Source: Nocardia amamiensis (GTDB lineage Bacteria > Actinomycetota > Actinomycetes > Mycobacteriales > Mycobacteriaceae). Taken from it: a DNA stretch of 64,000 nt. The position numbers were made by a program, and so were the translations under genes. The stretch spans positions 186,001-250,000 of the forward strand of contig NZ_JADLQX010000005.1 in assembly GCF_015477605.1 (NCBI RefSeq). Reading direction: 5' to 3'. Below the pieces are notes generated by a model. It ran no database searches, had not been told where the DNA came from, and saw only the letters and a program-made list of their open reading frames with translations. Shown here piece after piece: positions 50,101 through 59,995 of this stretch. Numbering within the stretch: position 1 is the stretch's first letter; each line of letters begins with the position of its first letter.

Positions 50101-52190
50101 GCGCCGAGAACCAGGGTGACGAAGATGTCCAGGAGCGAGGCGTCGAAGCTTACCGAAGACGACTGCAGCAGCCGGTCTTCCGCGGTCATCCCCCATTCGG
50201 CGATGAATCCCTGGATGTGATCGGCGATGGCCGCGTGCGGCACCGGAACACCCTTCGGCTTGCCGGTAGAGCCCGAGGTGTAGATGACGTAAGCGAGATG
50301 CTCCGGCCGTAGCGGACGCACGCGGTCGGCATCGACGGGGTCGGTGTCCGGCTCGCCGGCAGCCACCGATTCCGCGGCATCCAGCTCTACCCGGCCGAGC
50401 ACCAGCCTGGGGCGTGCGTCCTCGACCAGATACTCGATCCGGTCGTCGGGGTACGCGGGATCGATCGGCAGGTACGCCGCACCGGACTTGAGCACCCCGA
50501 GCATCGCGACGATGAACTCGACCGACGTGGTCATTCGCAGGCCGACGATGTCTTCGGGGCCGATGCCCTGGCCGATCAGCCAGCGCGCCAGGCGGTTCGA
50601 CCGGCAATTCAGCTCGTCGTAGGTCAGCTCGGCGGTGTCCGCGACGAGCGCCATGGTGTCCGGTACCACTGCCGCACGGTGCTCGAACATCGCTACCAGG
50701 GTCGTCGGTTCGTTCGCGACCAGTTCGCCGTGCGACTGCTCCAGGATCGCGGTGCGGTCGGCCGCGCCCAGCAGGTCCAAGTCGCCGATGCGGCGATCGG
50801 GTTCGGCGAGCGCGCTGTCGAGCAACTGAACGAAGTGCGTGAGCATCTGTTCGACGAGCGCTTCGGCGAGCACGTCGACCTGATACTCGGCCTCGACCAG
50901 CGCACCTGATTCTTCCATGACCACGGCGAAGGCCAGCGGCACCTGGCCGGTGGGGGCGCCCAGCTCCAGCTGCCGGGCCTCGATTCCGGCCAGCGCGAAA
51001 CCGTCGGCGCTCTTGCGCAGGCTGAACCCTAGCCGCACCAGCTGGTCCATGCCGTCACGACCGGCGATACGCTCCGGATTCACCTCGCGGACGACGCGAT
51101 CGATGCCGACATTCTGATGCGCGAAGGCGGAGACACAGGTTTCCCGCACCGCGTCGATCAGGCCGGCGAAGCTGTCGTTCTTGCTCACGCCGATGCGCAA
51201 CAGCAGGGTGTTGCCGAAGTAGCCGATCCCCCTCTCGGTTCCGGCCCTTCGGTTGGTCACCGGAATGGACACCACGAAATCGGCTGCCGCCGTGTAGCGA
51301 TGCACGAGCGCGCCGTATGCGGCGAGCAGGACCATGAACGGCGTGGCCGCATGCTCGCGACCGAAGGAGTCGAGCCGGTCGGCCAAGTCGCGCGACAACC
51401 GTCTGGTGCGCCGTTCGACCTGCTTGGAGGGGTTCGCGGCAGCGGATCCCGGCAGTTCGAGCGGCTCGGGCAGCGGGCGCAGCGCGGTTCGCCAGTATTC
51501 GATGTCGGCGGCAGTCGGTTCGGCAGGCGGATCGAGCACCTCGACCGCGACGAACTGGGCCGGACTGTCGGTGCGCTCGCCGTCGTCGTTGTACGCGGCG
51601 TTCAACTCGGCGAAGAACACGCCCCAGGCATCGTCGTCCCAGCAGATGTGATGCACGACGAGCACCAGCACGAACTCCGCCGCCCCGGTTCTGATGAGAG
51701 TGATGCGCAACGGCAGGTCGGCGGCCAGATCGAAGGGCCTGCCGAACTCCCGGCGAGTGAGCACCTCGACCCGATGTCCGCGCCCCGACTCGGGCAGATC
51801 CGTCAGATCCACCGAGTGCCAGGTGATCTCGGCACCGTCCTGGACGACCTGGTATGGCTCGCCCTGCGCATCCACCCCGTAGGTGGTGCGCAGGATGCCG
51901 TGCCTGGCGACGACCGCGCCGACCGCGGCGCGCAACCGCGCCTCGTCCACCGGGCCGGTCAGCCGGTAGGCGAGACAGATGTTGAGCGTCGTGTCCGCAG
52001 CGTCCCGGGTCTGCAGGAACCACATCCTGCGCTGTCCTGCCGACAGAGGGTACCGGTCCCCAGCCCGCACCGTCGGTCGCGGTTCAGCGGCTGCTTCCGT
52101 CACGGCCAGACCGCTTTCGCGTAAGCGTTGCTGCAGAAGCAGCTTGCGGCGCTCGAGCAAGGATAGGTTCGTGGCATCGGTGTCTGACAT
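47109..52190 (-). CDS. mbtE: MbtE-type NRPS, C-A-PCP-C-PCP
   Basis: 1,693 residues. Order: a short N-terminal docking-like helix (LLERRKLLLQQRL), condensation (about 45-460, HHICWDD near 170), adenylation (about 515-915, IYTSGSTGKPKG, NHYGPTEAV, YRSGDL), carrier (FFELGGHSLLAARL), second condensation (HHIAADHASLG) and a C-terminal carrier (FFALGGDSVISIQ). M. tuberculosis MbtE (1,682 residues) is the evident counterpart; it adds the central acyl-N6-hydroxylysine and passes it to the polyketide unit. The stop overlaps the mbtF-like start; 18 bases separate it from the polyketide synthase gene. Confidence 0.9.
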
Positions 52191-52208
52191 GAATCTGGCC
52201 CCTCAGCC

Positions 52209-55200
52209 CTAGTTGGTGTTCTCTGCCATCAGCAGCACGACGTCGTCCAGCGACGCGCCGCCGAGAATCGCCGCGACCGGCAGGTCCCGGTCCAGCTCCG
52301 CCTTGACTCGCTTGCGGAAGTCCAATGCCTGCAGCGAATCCAGGCCGAGCGCCACCAGCGGGACGGAGCCGTCGATGGACTCGGCGCCGTCGGCCCCCAT
52401 GACCTTGCGCAATTCGGTGAGCATGCGGTCGGCCAAAGCAGGCTGGTCGGCCGGCGACGCGGCCGGCAGCACCGCGTGCGGTACCGGAGTGATGGTGACC
52501 GGCGGCGAAGCCGCGACCGGCGGCTGGTCGGACGGCACGAGCAGCGACGACAGCACCGCCGCCTGGCCGTAGACCTCGAGCACCTCGGACAGCAACGGCC
52601 AATCGGCCGCGATGACGAGCGCGTCACTCCACGGCCCGGAGAGTCCGGCCGCGATGGCGTCTTCCGGGTTCATCGGAATCGCGCCCGCGCTCGCGACTCG
52701 GTCGAAACCAGCAGCGTCGAGCGGCCCCGCCGCATTCCAGAGACCCCATTCGATCGAGACGCAGTCGATCCCCTCGGACCGCAGTCTGCGTGCTGTCACG
52801 TCGAGCATGCGGTTGGTCGTGGCGTAGAGGATCTGGCCGCGACCGCTGAATGTGGCCGCCGTCGAAGAGCACAGCATGACCCGGCACCCGGCAGTGCGGG
52901 GTACCTGCGCCAGCACGGCGTCGAGGCCGAGGATCTTCGAGGCGGCGGCTTGGACCACCAAGTCGGCGGTGACATCGGCCGATTCGGCGTCGACGTAGTT
53001 GACCGCGGCATGGATGAGCAGGCTCACCGGCCGGTCGGCCTGCTCGGCCGCGAATCGGCCCACCGCGCCGGGATCGCTGACATCGCAGCTCGCCACGACG
53101 ATCTCGGTGTCGCTGAGCGCGCGCAGCCGGCGCAGTTCGGCGGCGTTCGCGTCGGTTTCACCCGAGCGGCTCAGCAGCGTGACGCGACCAGCGCCTGTCT
53201 TGGCGTAGTGCTCGCAGAAGCGCAGGCCGAGCTGACCCGTGCCGCCGACGATCAGCACATGCGCGAGATCCGCCGCGTCCGATCCGGGCGCGGTAGCGGA
53301 GATCAAGCGCTTCACGAAGACCTTGCCGTCGCGCAGCGCCAGCTCCGGCTCCCCCGCGGTGTGCAGCGCCGCGATGATCCGGGCCGCCTGGTCCGGGCCG
53401 GCCGCGTCCGCGGGCAGGTCCAGATGGCGCAGGCGGACGCCGGTTCGCTCGATGCCGATGCTGCGGAATCCGGCCGCGACACCGCTGTGGAAAAGGTGCG
53501 GCACCGGATCGGCCGGGCGCACCGCCTCCCCGCCGACGGTCACCAGCCAGCATTCCGAGTCGGCTCCGGGCCGCAACCGATCCAATGCGGGCTGCCAGGC
53601 GCGCTCGGCGAAGAATTCGACGTAGTCGGGAATTGTTCCGGCACTGTCGGTGTCCGCCCCTGGTGGCAGCAGCACGACCGCGGTGTCGAAGTCGGCGGTG
53701 TTCGCCGGGCTGAAGCGGAAAGCAGTCGCTCCGTGCCGGTCCGCCGCTGCGACCAAGGCGTTTGCCAGGTCCGCGCAGCGGCCGGTGTGGTCGACGATGG
53801 CCAGTCGGCGTGGCGGCAGCAGTGCGCGGCGCTCGAGTGGACGCCACTGCTCCACCAAGCGCTGCGGCTTCGGCGCTTCCGGCACTGTTTCCAGCGGACC
53901 GAGCGCGCCGATCTCGGGGGCGGCCCACAGCTTCTTGGCCCTCAGCACGGTGTGCGGGAAATCGCGCAGCGGCAGTGCGGGCGGCCCACTGGACTCGACG
54001 CGCAGCGCATTCCAGCGGTATTCGGCGTCGTGCACCGCGACCGACGCCACGTTGCGGGAGAACTCGGCCAACGACTCCGCCGTCCGCAGCGAGGTGCCGA
54101 TTACGCGGAAGTCCTTCGCAGGCAGCGTCTTCGGCACCAGGGTCAGGTTCTCCTGGAGCGCCAGCTGCAACGTCGGGTGCTCGGCGATCTCGATCAGCGT
54201 GTCGATCCCGTCGGTGGCGGCGGCGACCACCGCGCGATCGAACCGCACACGGTTGCGCAGATTCCAGTACCAATACTGATCGTGGCGCAGGTCCGGAGTG
54301 ATGGGCGCACCGAGCGTCGCACCGTAGCTGGGGATGTCGGTGGCGGTGAAGTTACTGCTGCTCATCTCGTCGTTGAGCGCGGCCTCCAAGCCGGTGCGGA
54401 ACTCGCTGACGATGGAGGTGTGCGCCGGGTAGGCGACGCGAATCTCCTTGGCGAACTGGCCGCGGGCGTTCGCCAGCTCCACCATCTCGACGATGGTGTC
54501 GCGATCGCCGGAGATCGCGAGGATGTGCGGCGAATTGACCACCGACAGCTCGGCCCAGCCGGAGTGCCTCGCCAGCAGAGCCTCGCAGGCGTCCCGATCC
54601 ATGCCGAGCACGGCCATCGAGTAGCCGCGCGGCGAGAGGCTGGCGACGCATCGAGAGCGGTGCGTCACCGCGAGGACCGCGTCGCGCAGCGTCATGACAC
54701 CCGAGACGGCGCCCGCCGCCAGCTCGCCCTGACTGTGCCCGATGGTGGCGTCCGGGTCGACACCAGCGGCTTGCCACATGGCGGCCAGACCGGTCATATG
54801 AAACATCAGCGCGGGTTGGACTTCCCAAACGGCGTCATCGAATTCCCCCGTGTGCCCGAGCAGGTAATGCAGCGGCTTCGAGTGACCGAACCGATCAAGG
54901 TGGATGGCGGCGCACTCGTCGACCGTCCTCCGGTACTCCGGCGAGCTCTGGTAGTAGAGCGTGCCCATACCGGGACGCTGGCTGCCTTGACCGGGGAAAA
55001 CGAAGCCGATACGCCGCGCGACCGCTGGTCCCTCGCTCGACACCACGGCGGGGTGCGCGGCGTCCGCGACGACCGCCCGCAGCGCGTCCAGCAATTCGTC
55101 GTGTGTGGTCACCAGCGCGAGCGCTCGGTAGCGGCGCGGCGTGCGTGTTCGGAACAGCATGTCCGCCACCCGAGCGGGATCGATCCGCGAGTGGCAGTCC

Positions 55201-55301
55201 AGGTAGGCCAGGATCGCTCCGGCTTCCGCGCGCAAACCCTCGGCGCTGTCGGAGGAGAGCAGAACCGGGATGGTGCCGTCCGGCATTCGGTAGCTAGACA
55301 T
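52209..55301 (-). CDS. mbtD: MbtD-type polyketide synthase, AT-KR-ACP
   Basis: 1,030 residues. The acyltransferase (about 95-400) has FPGQGSQ and the active-site GHSQGE; the extender-selectivity position reads YPAH, between the HAFH and YASH types. The ketoreductase (about 690-930) has GGTGQLG, the catalytic Ser in SSTAATF and Tyr in YATTN. An acyl carrier domain with GLDSLQALDF ends the protein. There is no ketosynthase, which is supplied by the next gene upstream, exactly as MbtC/MbtD in M. tuberculosis. It should make the beta-hydroxy acid linking the two lysines. The start overlaps the ketosynthase stop by eight bases. Confidence 0.9.
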   Translation of the reverse strand: MSSYRMPDGTIPVLLSSDSAEGLRAEAGAILAYLDCHSRIDPARVADMLFRTRTPRRYRALALVTTHDELLDALRAVVADAAHPAVVSSEGPAVARRIGFVFPGQGSQRPGMGTLYYQSSPEYRRTVDECAAIHLDRFGHSKPLHYLLGHTGEFDDAVWEVQPALMFHMTGLAAMWQAAGVDPDATIGHSQGELAAGAVSGVMTLRDAVLAVTHRSRCVASLSPRGYSMAVLGMDRDACEALLARHSGWAELSVVNSPHILAISGDRDTIVEMVELANARGQFAKEIRVAYPAHTSIVSEFRTGLEAALNDEMSSSNFTATDIPSYGATLGAPITPDLRHDQYWYWNLRNRVRFDRAVVAAATDGIDTLIEIAEHPTLQLALQENLTLVPKTLPAKDFRVIGTSLRTAESLAEFSRNVASVAVHDAEYRWNALRVESSGPPALPLRDFPHTVLRAKKLWAAPEIGALGPLETVPEAPKPQRLVEQWRPLERRALLPPRRLAIVDHTGRCADLANALVAAADRHGATAFRFSPANTADFDTAVVLLPPGADTDSAGTIPDYVEFFAERAWQPALDRLRPGADSECWLVTVGGEAVRPADPVPHLFHSGVAAGFRSIGIERTGVRLRHLDLPADAAGPDQAARIIAALHTAGEPELALRDGKVFVKRLISATAPGSDAADLAHVLIVGGTGQLGLRFCEHYAKTGAGRVTLLSRSGETDANAAELRRLRALSDTEIVVASCDVSDPGAVGRFAAEQADRPVSLLIHAAVNYVDAESADVTADLVVQAAASKILGLDAVLAQVPRTAGCRVMLCSSTAATFSGRGQILYATTNRMLDVTARRLRSEGIDCVSIEWGLWNAAGPLDAAGFDRVASAGAIPMNPEDAIAAGLSGPWSDALVIAADWPLLSEVLEVYGQAAVLSSLLVPSDQPPVAASPPVTITPVPHAVLPAASPADQPALADRMLTELRKVMGADGAESIDGSVPLVALGLDSLQALDFRKRVKAELDRDLPVAAILGGASLDDVVLLMAENTN

Positions 55302-56610
55302 CGGTGTCCTCCTCCAGGACTGGCATGCCTACGATCGCGTGCGCGTTGGTGCCTGCGACACCGAACGAGGACACGGCGCCATAACGCACGCCGTCGATGG
55401 GCTCCCATGGTTCGAACTTCGCGGCCAGGCTCAGGCCGGACGCACTCCAATCGATGTCGGTCGTCGGGTTGTCCGCCCACAACGTCGGGGCGATCTGTCC
55501 GTGCGCGCCGCACAGCAGCACCTTGATCAGGCCGAGCATGCCCGAGGCGGCTTGAGCGTGACCGACATTCGACTTCACCGAACCGAGCAGCGCCCGGCCG
55601 CCCGCGGATCCATAGGTCGCGCTCAGCGCCGCGAGCTCCAGCGGATCGCCGACGGGGGTCCCGGTGCCGTGGCCCTCGACCAGCCCGACCAGTTCCGGCG
55701 CGACACCGCTGACCGCCAAAGTGTCGCGGACCAGTCTTTCCTGGGCTGCGGAACTCGGCACGGCAAGCGGCGCGCCTTTGCCATTGTGATTGACCCGGGA
55801 CCCCAGCAGCCGTCCATACACGCGATGCCCCTGCGCGCGGGCTCGTGACTCTCGCTCCAGGACAACCACGCCCGCGCCCTCACCCCACAGAGTGCCCGTG
55901 GCGTCGGCGGAGTAGGCACGGAGGTGCCCGTCGGCGGCCAATGCGTTGTTCTTGGAGAACTCGAAGAAGGCACCGGGGGTGCCCATCACGCACACACCCC
56001 CTGCCAGCGCCCACTCACATTCGTCCGCGCGGATGGCGGCCGCGGCCTGATGCACCGCGGTCAGCGAGGAGGCGCATGCGGTATCCACGCTCACCGACGG
56101 ACCGACCAGGCCGAGTCCGTGCGAAATCCGGCCCGCGACGGCGCCGAGCGCGGTACCGGTCGCCCGGTAGCCGCTGTACTCGTTGACGCCGGTGACACGC
56201 GGACCGTACTCGGTGATCGAGACGCCCATCCAGCATCCAGCGGCGTGCCCGTCGAGCGTGCCCGGGTTGATGCCCGCGTGTTCCAGCGCCCGCCACGCCA
56301 CTCGCATGCCGACCCGCTGCTGCGGATCCATCGCCACCGCCTCGCGCGGCGTGATGCCGAAGTACTGCGGATCGAAATCGGCCGCGCCGTCCAGGAAGCC
56401 ACCGGCGTCGGGCACCGCCGACCAGCCGTCGAGGCGACCGAGCGCGAGCAGTTCGGCGATCGGCCACTCCCGGTCACGTGGGAACGGCGCGATCATCTCG
56501 CGCGATTCGGCGAGCATCGCCCAGAAAGCGGGAAGCGTATCGATGCCGCCGGGCGCCTCGACGGCGATGCCGACGATGACAATCGGATCGTCGCTTGCAG
56601 TTGTGCTCAT
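55294..56610 (-). CDS. mbtC: MbtC-type stand-alone ketosynthase
   Basis: 438 residues from ATG 56610, chosen because GGAGG lies five bases upstream; an adjacent ATG is only two bases from it. The ketosynthase triad is complete: Cys169 in DTACASS, His in EGHGTGTPVGDP and His in KSNVGHAQA. It is a discrete protein matching MbtC (444 residues), which elongates with the AT-KR-ACP protein encoded next. It starts 19 bases after the thioesterase stop. Confidence 0.92.
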   Translation of the reverse strand: MSTTASDDPIVIVGIAVEAPGGIDTLPAFWAMLAESREMIAPFPRDREWPIAELLALGRLDGWSAVPDAGGFLDGAADFDPQYFGITPREAVAMDPQQRVGMRVAWRALEHAGINPGTLDGHAAGCWMGVSITEYGPRVTGVNEYSGYRATGTALGAVAGRISHGLGLVGPSVSVDTACASSLTAVHQAAAAIRADECEWALAGGVCVMGTPGAFFEFSKNNALAADGHLRAYSADATGTLWGEGAGVVVLERESRARAQGHRVYGRLLGSRVNHNGKGAPLAVPSSAAQERLVRDTLAVSGVAPELVGLVEGHGTGTPVGDPLELAALSATYGSAGGRALLGSVKSNVGHAQAASGMLGLIKVLLCGAHGQIAPTLWADNPTTDIDWSASGLSLAAKFEPWEPIDGVRYGAVSSFGVAGTNAHAIVGMPVLEEDTDV

Positions 56611-56629
56611 CATGTCCTCCGCGCGGTCG

Positions 56630-57382
56630 CTAGGCGACCGGACTGGCCTGCGGCACAAGTAATTCCGCGATGCCGTCGAGATGGTCGTGCAGGTAGAAGT
56701 GGCCGCCGGCGAACAGCGTCACCTCGGCGCCGGACCGGGTGTGCGCCGACCACGCGTACAGATCGCGCGGGGCGACGAACTGGTCCTCGTCACCGCCGAG
56801 CACCTGGATCGGCGTCTCGATCCGTACGTCGGCGGCACAGGCGTAGGCGTCGAAGGCGCGGTAGTCCGACTTCATCACCGGCAGCGCCATCCGCAAGACG
56901 TCGCGGCTGGACAGCACGTCGGCGCCCGTCCCGTTGAGCGCCGTCATATGGTCGAGCAGTTCCTCGTCGTCGGTCGGATGCCCAGGCAGATCGGCGATCA
57001 GGCCGGGGGCCGCGGCGGACGACACCGCGAGCAGCCGGACCGGCACGCCGGCGGCTTCGGCCAAGCGGACGAATTCGAATGCGATGATCGCGCCCATGCT
57101 GTGGCCGAAGACGGTCAGCGGAACGTTCGCAGCGGGCTCGGACCGGAAGGCTTCGAACGCACCGGCCGCGATCTCGGGTAGCGTCGCCGCGGCCGGTTCC
57201 GCGGCGCGGTCCTGACGACCGGGGTACTGCAGCAGTTTCGTGTCGAAGTGTGCGCTCAGCGTCTTGGAGACCGTGCGATACGCGGAAGCGCCCGCGCCCG
57301 CGTGCGGAAAGATCAGTAGCGGTGGGCAGTCCACCGAGTGCGGTTTGTGGAACTGTCGGATCCATCCGAGACTTGCTGGCAT
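56630..57382 (-). CDS. Type II thioesterase of the siderophore cluster
   Basis: 250 residues. The alpha/beta hydrolase triad is Ser in GHSMG (about 94), Asp in GDEDQFV and His in GGHFYLHDH. Stand-alone thioesterases clear mis-primed carrier domains of NRPS/PKS lines. In M. tuberculosis a thioesterase is fused to MbtB; here it is separate and heads the operon. ATG 57382 has AGGAG seven bases upstream, and the iron box at 57515 lies in its promoter region. Confidence 0.92.
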   Translation of the reverse strand: MPASLGWIRQFHKPHSVDCPPLLIFPHAGAGASAYRTVSKTLSAHFDTKLLQYPGRQDRAAEPAAATLPEIAAGAFEAFRSEPAANVPLTVFGHSMGAIIAFEFVRLAEAAGVPVRLLAVSSAAAPGLIADLPGHPTDDEELLDHMTALNGTGADVLSSRDVLRMALPVMKSDYRAFDAYACAADVRIETPIQVLGGDEDQFVAPRDLYAWSAHTRSGAEVTLFAGGHFYLHDHLDGIAELLVPQASPVA

Positions 57383-57514
57383 TTCTTGACTCCTGCTCCC
57401 GCCGGACGTCCCGCGGCGCGACTACGCACCGCGAGCCGCCACTGTTGGTCGGCGGCGTACAACACCCCCCGCTCGCTGCACTGACTGATGTTGGTCTTTG
57501 GTCGGACGCCAATG

Positions 57515-57533
57515 TTAGCCTAGGCTATCCTAA
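57515..57533 (-). promoter_or_regulatory. Iron box heading the thioesterase-NRPS operon
   Basis: Minus strand TTAGGATAGCCTAGGCTAA, a close match to the DtxR/IdeR consensus TTAGGTTAGGCTAACCTAA. It overlaps possible -10 elements (TAGGAT, TAGGCT) 130 bases before the start at 57382, so iron-loaded regulator would block the whole biosynthetic operon. Confidence 0.85.
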
Positions 57534-57554
57534 ATAGCGATAGGTCGCCCCGGG

Positions 57555-58490
57555 TCACCGGTCCGCGAGATAGCCGCCACGTGAGAAGAACTCGGCCCCG
57601 GACTGCGCGACCCCCGCCGCGGTACGAACGCGAGTGATCACCAGGCCGCGATTGCCGCCGCGATGGGCGTCGGGACCGGTCACCACCGCGCCGCCGCCCT
57701 CCTGCACGATCACCCGGCCGGGGGTCCCGCCGTAGCGCGCCTCCGAAACCCGCGCCTCGAGCACCTCGATCCGTTCACCCCGATAGAAGGTGAACGGGCG
57801 CGGATACGGCTCGGACAGCGCGCGCACGAAACGCTCCAGATCCTCGGCGGTCCAGTTCCAGTCGATGCGGCTGTCGCGGTCGGAACGCTTGTGGAAGTAG
57901 GTTCGTTCAGCCTTGTTCTGCGGCCGCCAGACCGCCGTGCCGGACTCCAACGCGGCCAGCGCCTCGTTCAGCGCGCCGGGAATCAGCTCCATGCCGCGCA
58001 GCACCAGATCGGTGCCGGTGTCGGCGGGACCGATGGGCAGCGAATGCTGAACCAGGATGTCGCCGGTGTCCAGGCCGTCGTCCATGCGGTGCACGGTGAG
58101 TCCGAATTCGGATTCGCCGCTGATCAGCGCCCACAGCACCGGGGAGAAACCGGTGAACTTGGGCAGCAGTGAATCGTGCAGGTTCAGCGTGCCGTGCGGC
58201 GGTAGGTTGTACAGCTCGGCGGGCATCCAGGTGTACCAACTGTTGACCACGATGACATCGGGCTCGGCCCGCTTCACCAGGTCGATGGTCCCGGAGTCGG
58301 CCCGTTCGGTCAGATGCACCGGAATGCCGTGTTCGCGGGCCAGCTCCTCGACCGAATCCGACCAGATCGCCTTGTAGGACTGCGCGCTGGCCGGATGGGT
58401 GACGGCAAGCACCACCTCGTGCTCCGAATCGATCAGAGCCTGCAGGGTTTTGCGCCCCCAGGTCTGGAAGCCGAACGACACGATACGCAT
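57555..58490 (-). CDS. Methionyl-tRNA formyltransferase-like enzyme (siderophore N-formylation)
   Basis: 311 residues. The formyltransferase active site is intact: NLHDSLLPKFTGFSPVLWAL (Asn and His about residues 102-104) and TVHRMDDGLDTGD (catalytic Asp about 138), with a C-terminal Fmt-like beta domain (about 205-300). The true housekeeping fmt sits with def or rsm genes, whereas this copy lies between the lysine N-hydroxylase and the NRPS operon and follows an iron box. I infer formylation of N6-hydroxylysine using formyl-tetrahydrofolate, as needed for formobactin, amamistatin or brasilibactin-type siderophores. GAGG is eight bases before the ATG. Confidence 0.85.
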   Translation of the reverse strand: MRIVSFGFQTWGRKTLQALIDSEHEVVLAVTHPASAQSYKAIWSDSVEELAREHGIPVHLTERADSGTIDLVKRAEPDVIVVNSWYTWMPAELYNLPPHGTLNLHDSLLPKFTGFSPVLWALISGESEFGLTVHRMDDGLDTGDILVQHSLPIGPADTGTDLVLRGMELIPGALNEALAALESGTAVWRPQNKAERTYFHKRSDRDSRIDWNWTAEDLERFVRALSEPYPRPFTFYRGERIEVLEARVSEARYGGTPGRVIVQEGGGAVVTGPDAHRGGNRGLVITRVRTAAGVAQSGAEFFSRGGYLADR

Positions 58491-58515
58491 GAAACGAACC
58501 TCATCTCAGATAAAC

Positions 58516-58534
58516 TAAGGCTAGCCTAGCCTAT
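58516..58534 (-). promoter_or_regulatory. Iron box upstream of the formyltransferase gene
   Basis: Plus-strand TAAGGCTAGCCTAGCCTAT matches the consensus well on both half-sites. It overlaps the stop codon of the monooxygenase gene and lies 26 bases before the formyltransferase start. Confidence 0.82.
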
Positions 58535-59841
58535 CCAATCAGGCTTCCGGCACGGCCCGTCGCCGCGCTCCGCCGCACGGCCGCGGTACGCGACGGTGTA
58601 GTGCGCAGTACGCGATCGGAAAGTTCGCCGAGGCAACTGAGATTCGGAAAGCCGGGCCCCTGGGCCAACGCCGCCAGATTCGGCAGGTACAGCTTCGCCG
58701 CCAAACCGGCCACCGCCAGGTCATAACCGATCGAGGCCTCGATCCGCGCCTGGGTCAGAGGCCCGCCTACCGCCAGCTCCAGCCGATCCGCCGCTTCGGC
58801 GTCGAAAAGCTCCAGGAACCACAGCGGCTGGCCGCCGGTCGCGTCCACCACCAGGTCGAAGTTGTGCACTTGGTCGGCGCGCAGCTCGTTGCGCAACGTC
58901 ACGGCGACACCCTCGCCGCACTCGGCAATGCGGGTCACCCGGCCTTGCAAGTGATGGACTCGGTTGTCCCCCAGCAAGCTTTCCTGTACCCGAACGGAGA
59001 ACACGCCGCGGTCGGTGCGCCGGATGACGTCACGGCGTTCCTGGATGCTCAGCGCGTTCCACTTGGTCGGATCGCTGTACAGGGAGTTCTCGAAGTAGCT
59101 CTCCCCACGGGTATAAATAGTGGCCATCGGCGAGATCACCGAGATGGTGAGCATTTCGTGCCGGACCAGCTCGTCCAGCGCCGAGCCCGCGGTCTCGCCG
59201 CCGCCGATTACCGCGGCACGCGAGCAGACCGGAAGACTGCGCCTACCCGCGAGGTCCCAGAACTCGGCGATGCTGAGCACCCGAGGATGCTCGGCCAGCG
59301 CCTTGCCGCTGCGCCCAGGACCGGTGAGCATCAAGGCGTCCGCGTCGATTTCGGTGTGGGCACCGTCGGCGCCGAGTACCTCGACCGTCCAGCCGTCGCC
59401 CGCGACGTCGTGGCGCTGCCGGATCGAGCGCACGGTGCCGAGCACCAGCTCGAGCTCGATCTGCCGAGCCACCCACTGCAGATACTTGGCCCAGACATGA
59501 TGTTGCGGGCTGGGTCTGCCGCGGTCGACCCACTCGGCGTACGTGCCGTGCTCGACCAGGAAGGACGTCCAGCTGTAGGCCATCATGGCCTCGTTGATGG
59601 CGCGGTTGTGCCCCCGCGCCCAAGTGGAGTGGTACGGAAAGCCGATGTCCTTCTCCGGGCTGGTGCCGAGCCGGTGCTGACCGTCGGTCCAGCCGCCGCT
59701 GGGCAGCCAGTTGCCGCCGACCGCGTGCGCTTCGACCACGACGACCCGCGGCGCGGGCAGCCCCAGCTGCCGCAGCACGTGTGATTTCGCCGCTACCGCA
59801 AGCGCTTTCGGTCCGGCGCCGACTACCAGTAGGGTCTCCAC
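58531..59841 (-). CDS. nbtG: Lysine N6-monooxygenase, MbtG/NbtG type
   Basis: 436 residues from GTG 59841, with GGGAGAG four bases upstream; an ATG at 59916 would add a poor leader and overlap the iron box. The FAD motif is at the very N-terminus (VVGAGPKALAVAAKSH), an NADPH motif follows (AVIGGGETAGSAL, about 215) and the late ATGG segment is VVDATGGQPLWFLE. MbtG is 431 residues long. It hydroxylates the side-chain nitrogen of lysine to make the hydroxamate iron ligands. Confidence 0.93.
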   Translation of the reverse strand: METLLVVGAGPKALAVAAKSHVLRQLGLPAPRVVVVEAHAVGGNWLPSGGWTDGQHRLGTSPEKDIGFPYHSTWARGHNRAINEAMMAYSWTSFLVEHGTYAEWVDRGRPSPQHHVWAKYLQWVARQIELELVLGTVRSIRQRHDVAGDGWTVEVLGADGAHTEIDADALMLTGPGRSGKALAEHPRVLSIAEFWDLAGRRSLPVCSRAAVIGGGETAGSALDELVRHEMLTISVISPMATIYTRGESYFENSLYSDPTKWNALSIQERRDVIRRTDRGVFSVRVQESLLGDNRVHHLQGRVTRIAECGEGVAVTLRNELRADQVHNFDLVVDATGGQPLWFLELFDAEAADRLELAVGGPLTQARIEASIGYDLAVAGLAAKLYLPNLAALAQGPGFPNLSCLGELSDRVLRTTPSRTAAVRRSAATGRAGSLIG

Positions 59842-59917
59842 TTCGCTCTCCCACTCTCTCGCGAGCGCTGCACCCGCCCATCTGTGTGCCGGTACAGCAG
59901 CAACCCTGGCCCCCATG

Positions 59918-59936
59918 TTTGCATAGGCTTACCTTA
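59918..59936. promoter_or_regulatory. Iron box between the divergent monooxygenase and MTB12-like genes
   Basis: TTTGCATAGGCTTACCTTA matches the iron-box consensus imperfectly but keeps the AGGCTTACCT core. It lies 77 bases from the monooxygenase start and 60 bases from the start at 59996, so it may control both. Confidence 0.72.
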
Positions 59937-59995
59937 TATTGCTCGAGGGGTATCGGCATCCCCGAACCCGCTTCGCAACGATTGGATGGACACGC

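Noticed and set aside
52476..55526. Plus-strand frame of 1,016 codons
   Set aside because: Antisense to the AT-KR-ACP polyketide synthase; no domains.
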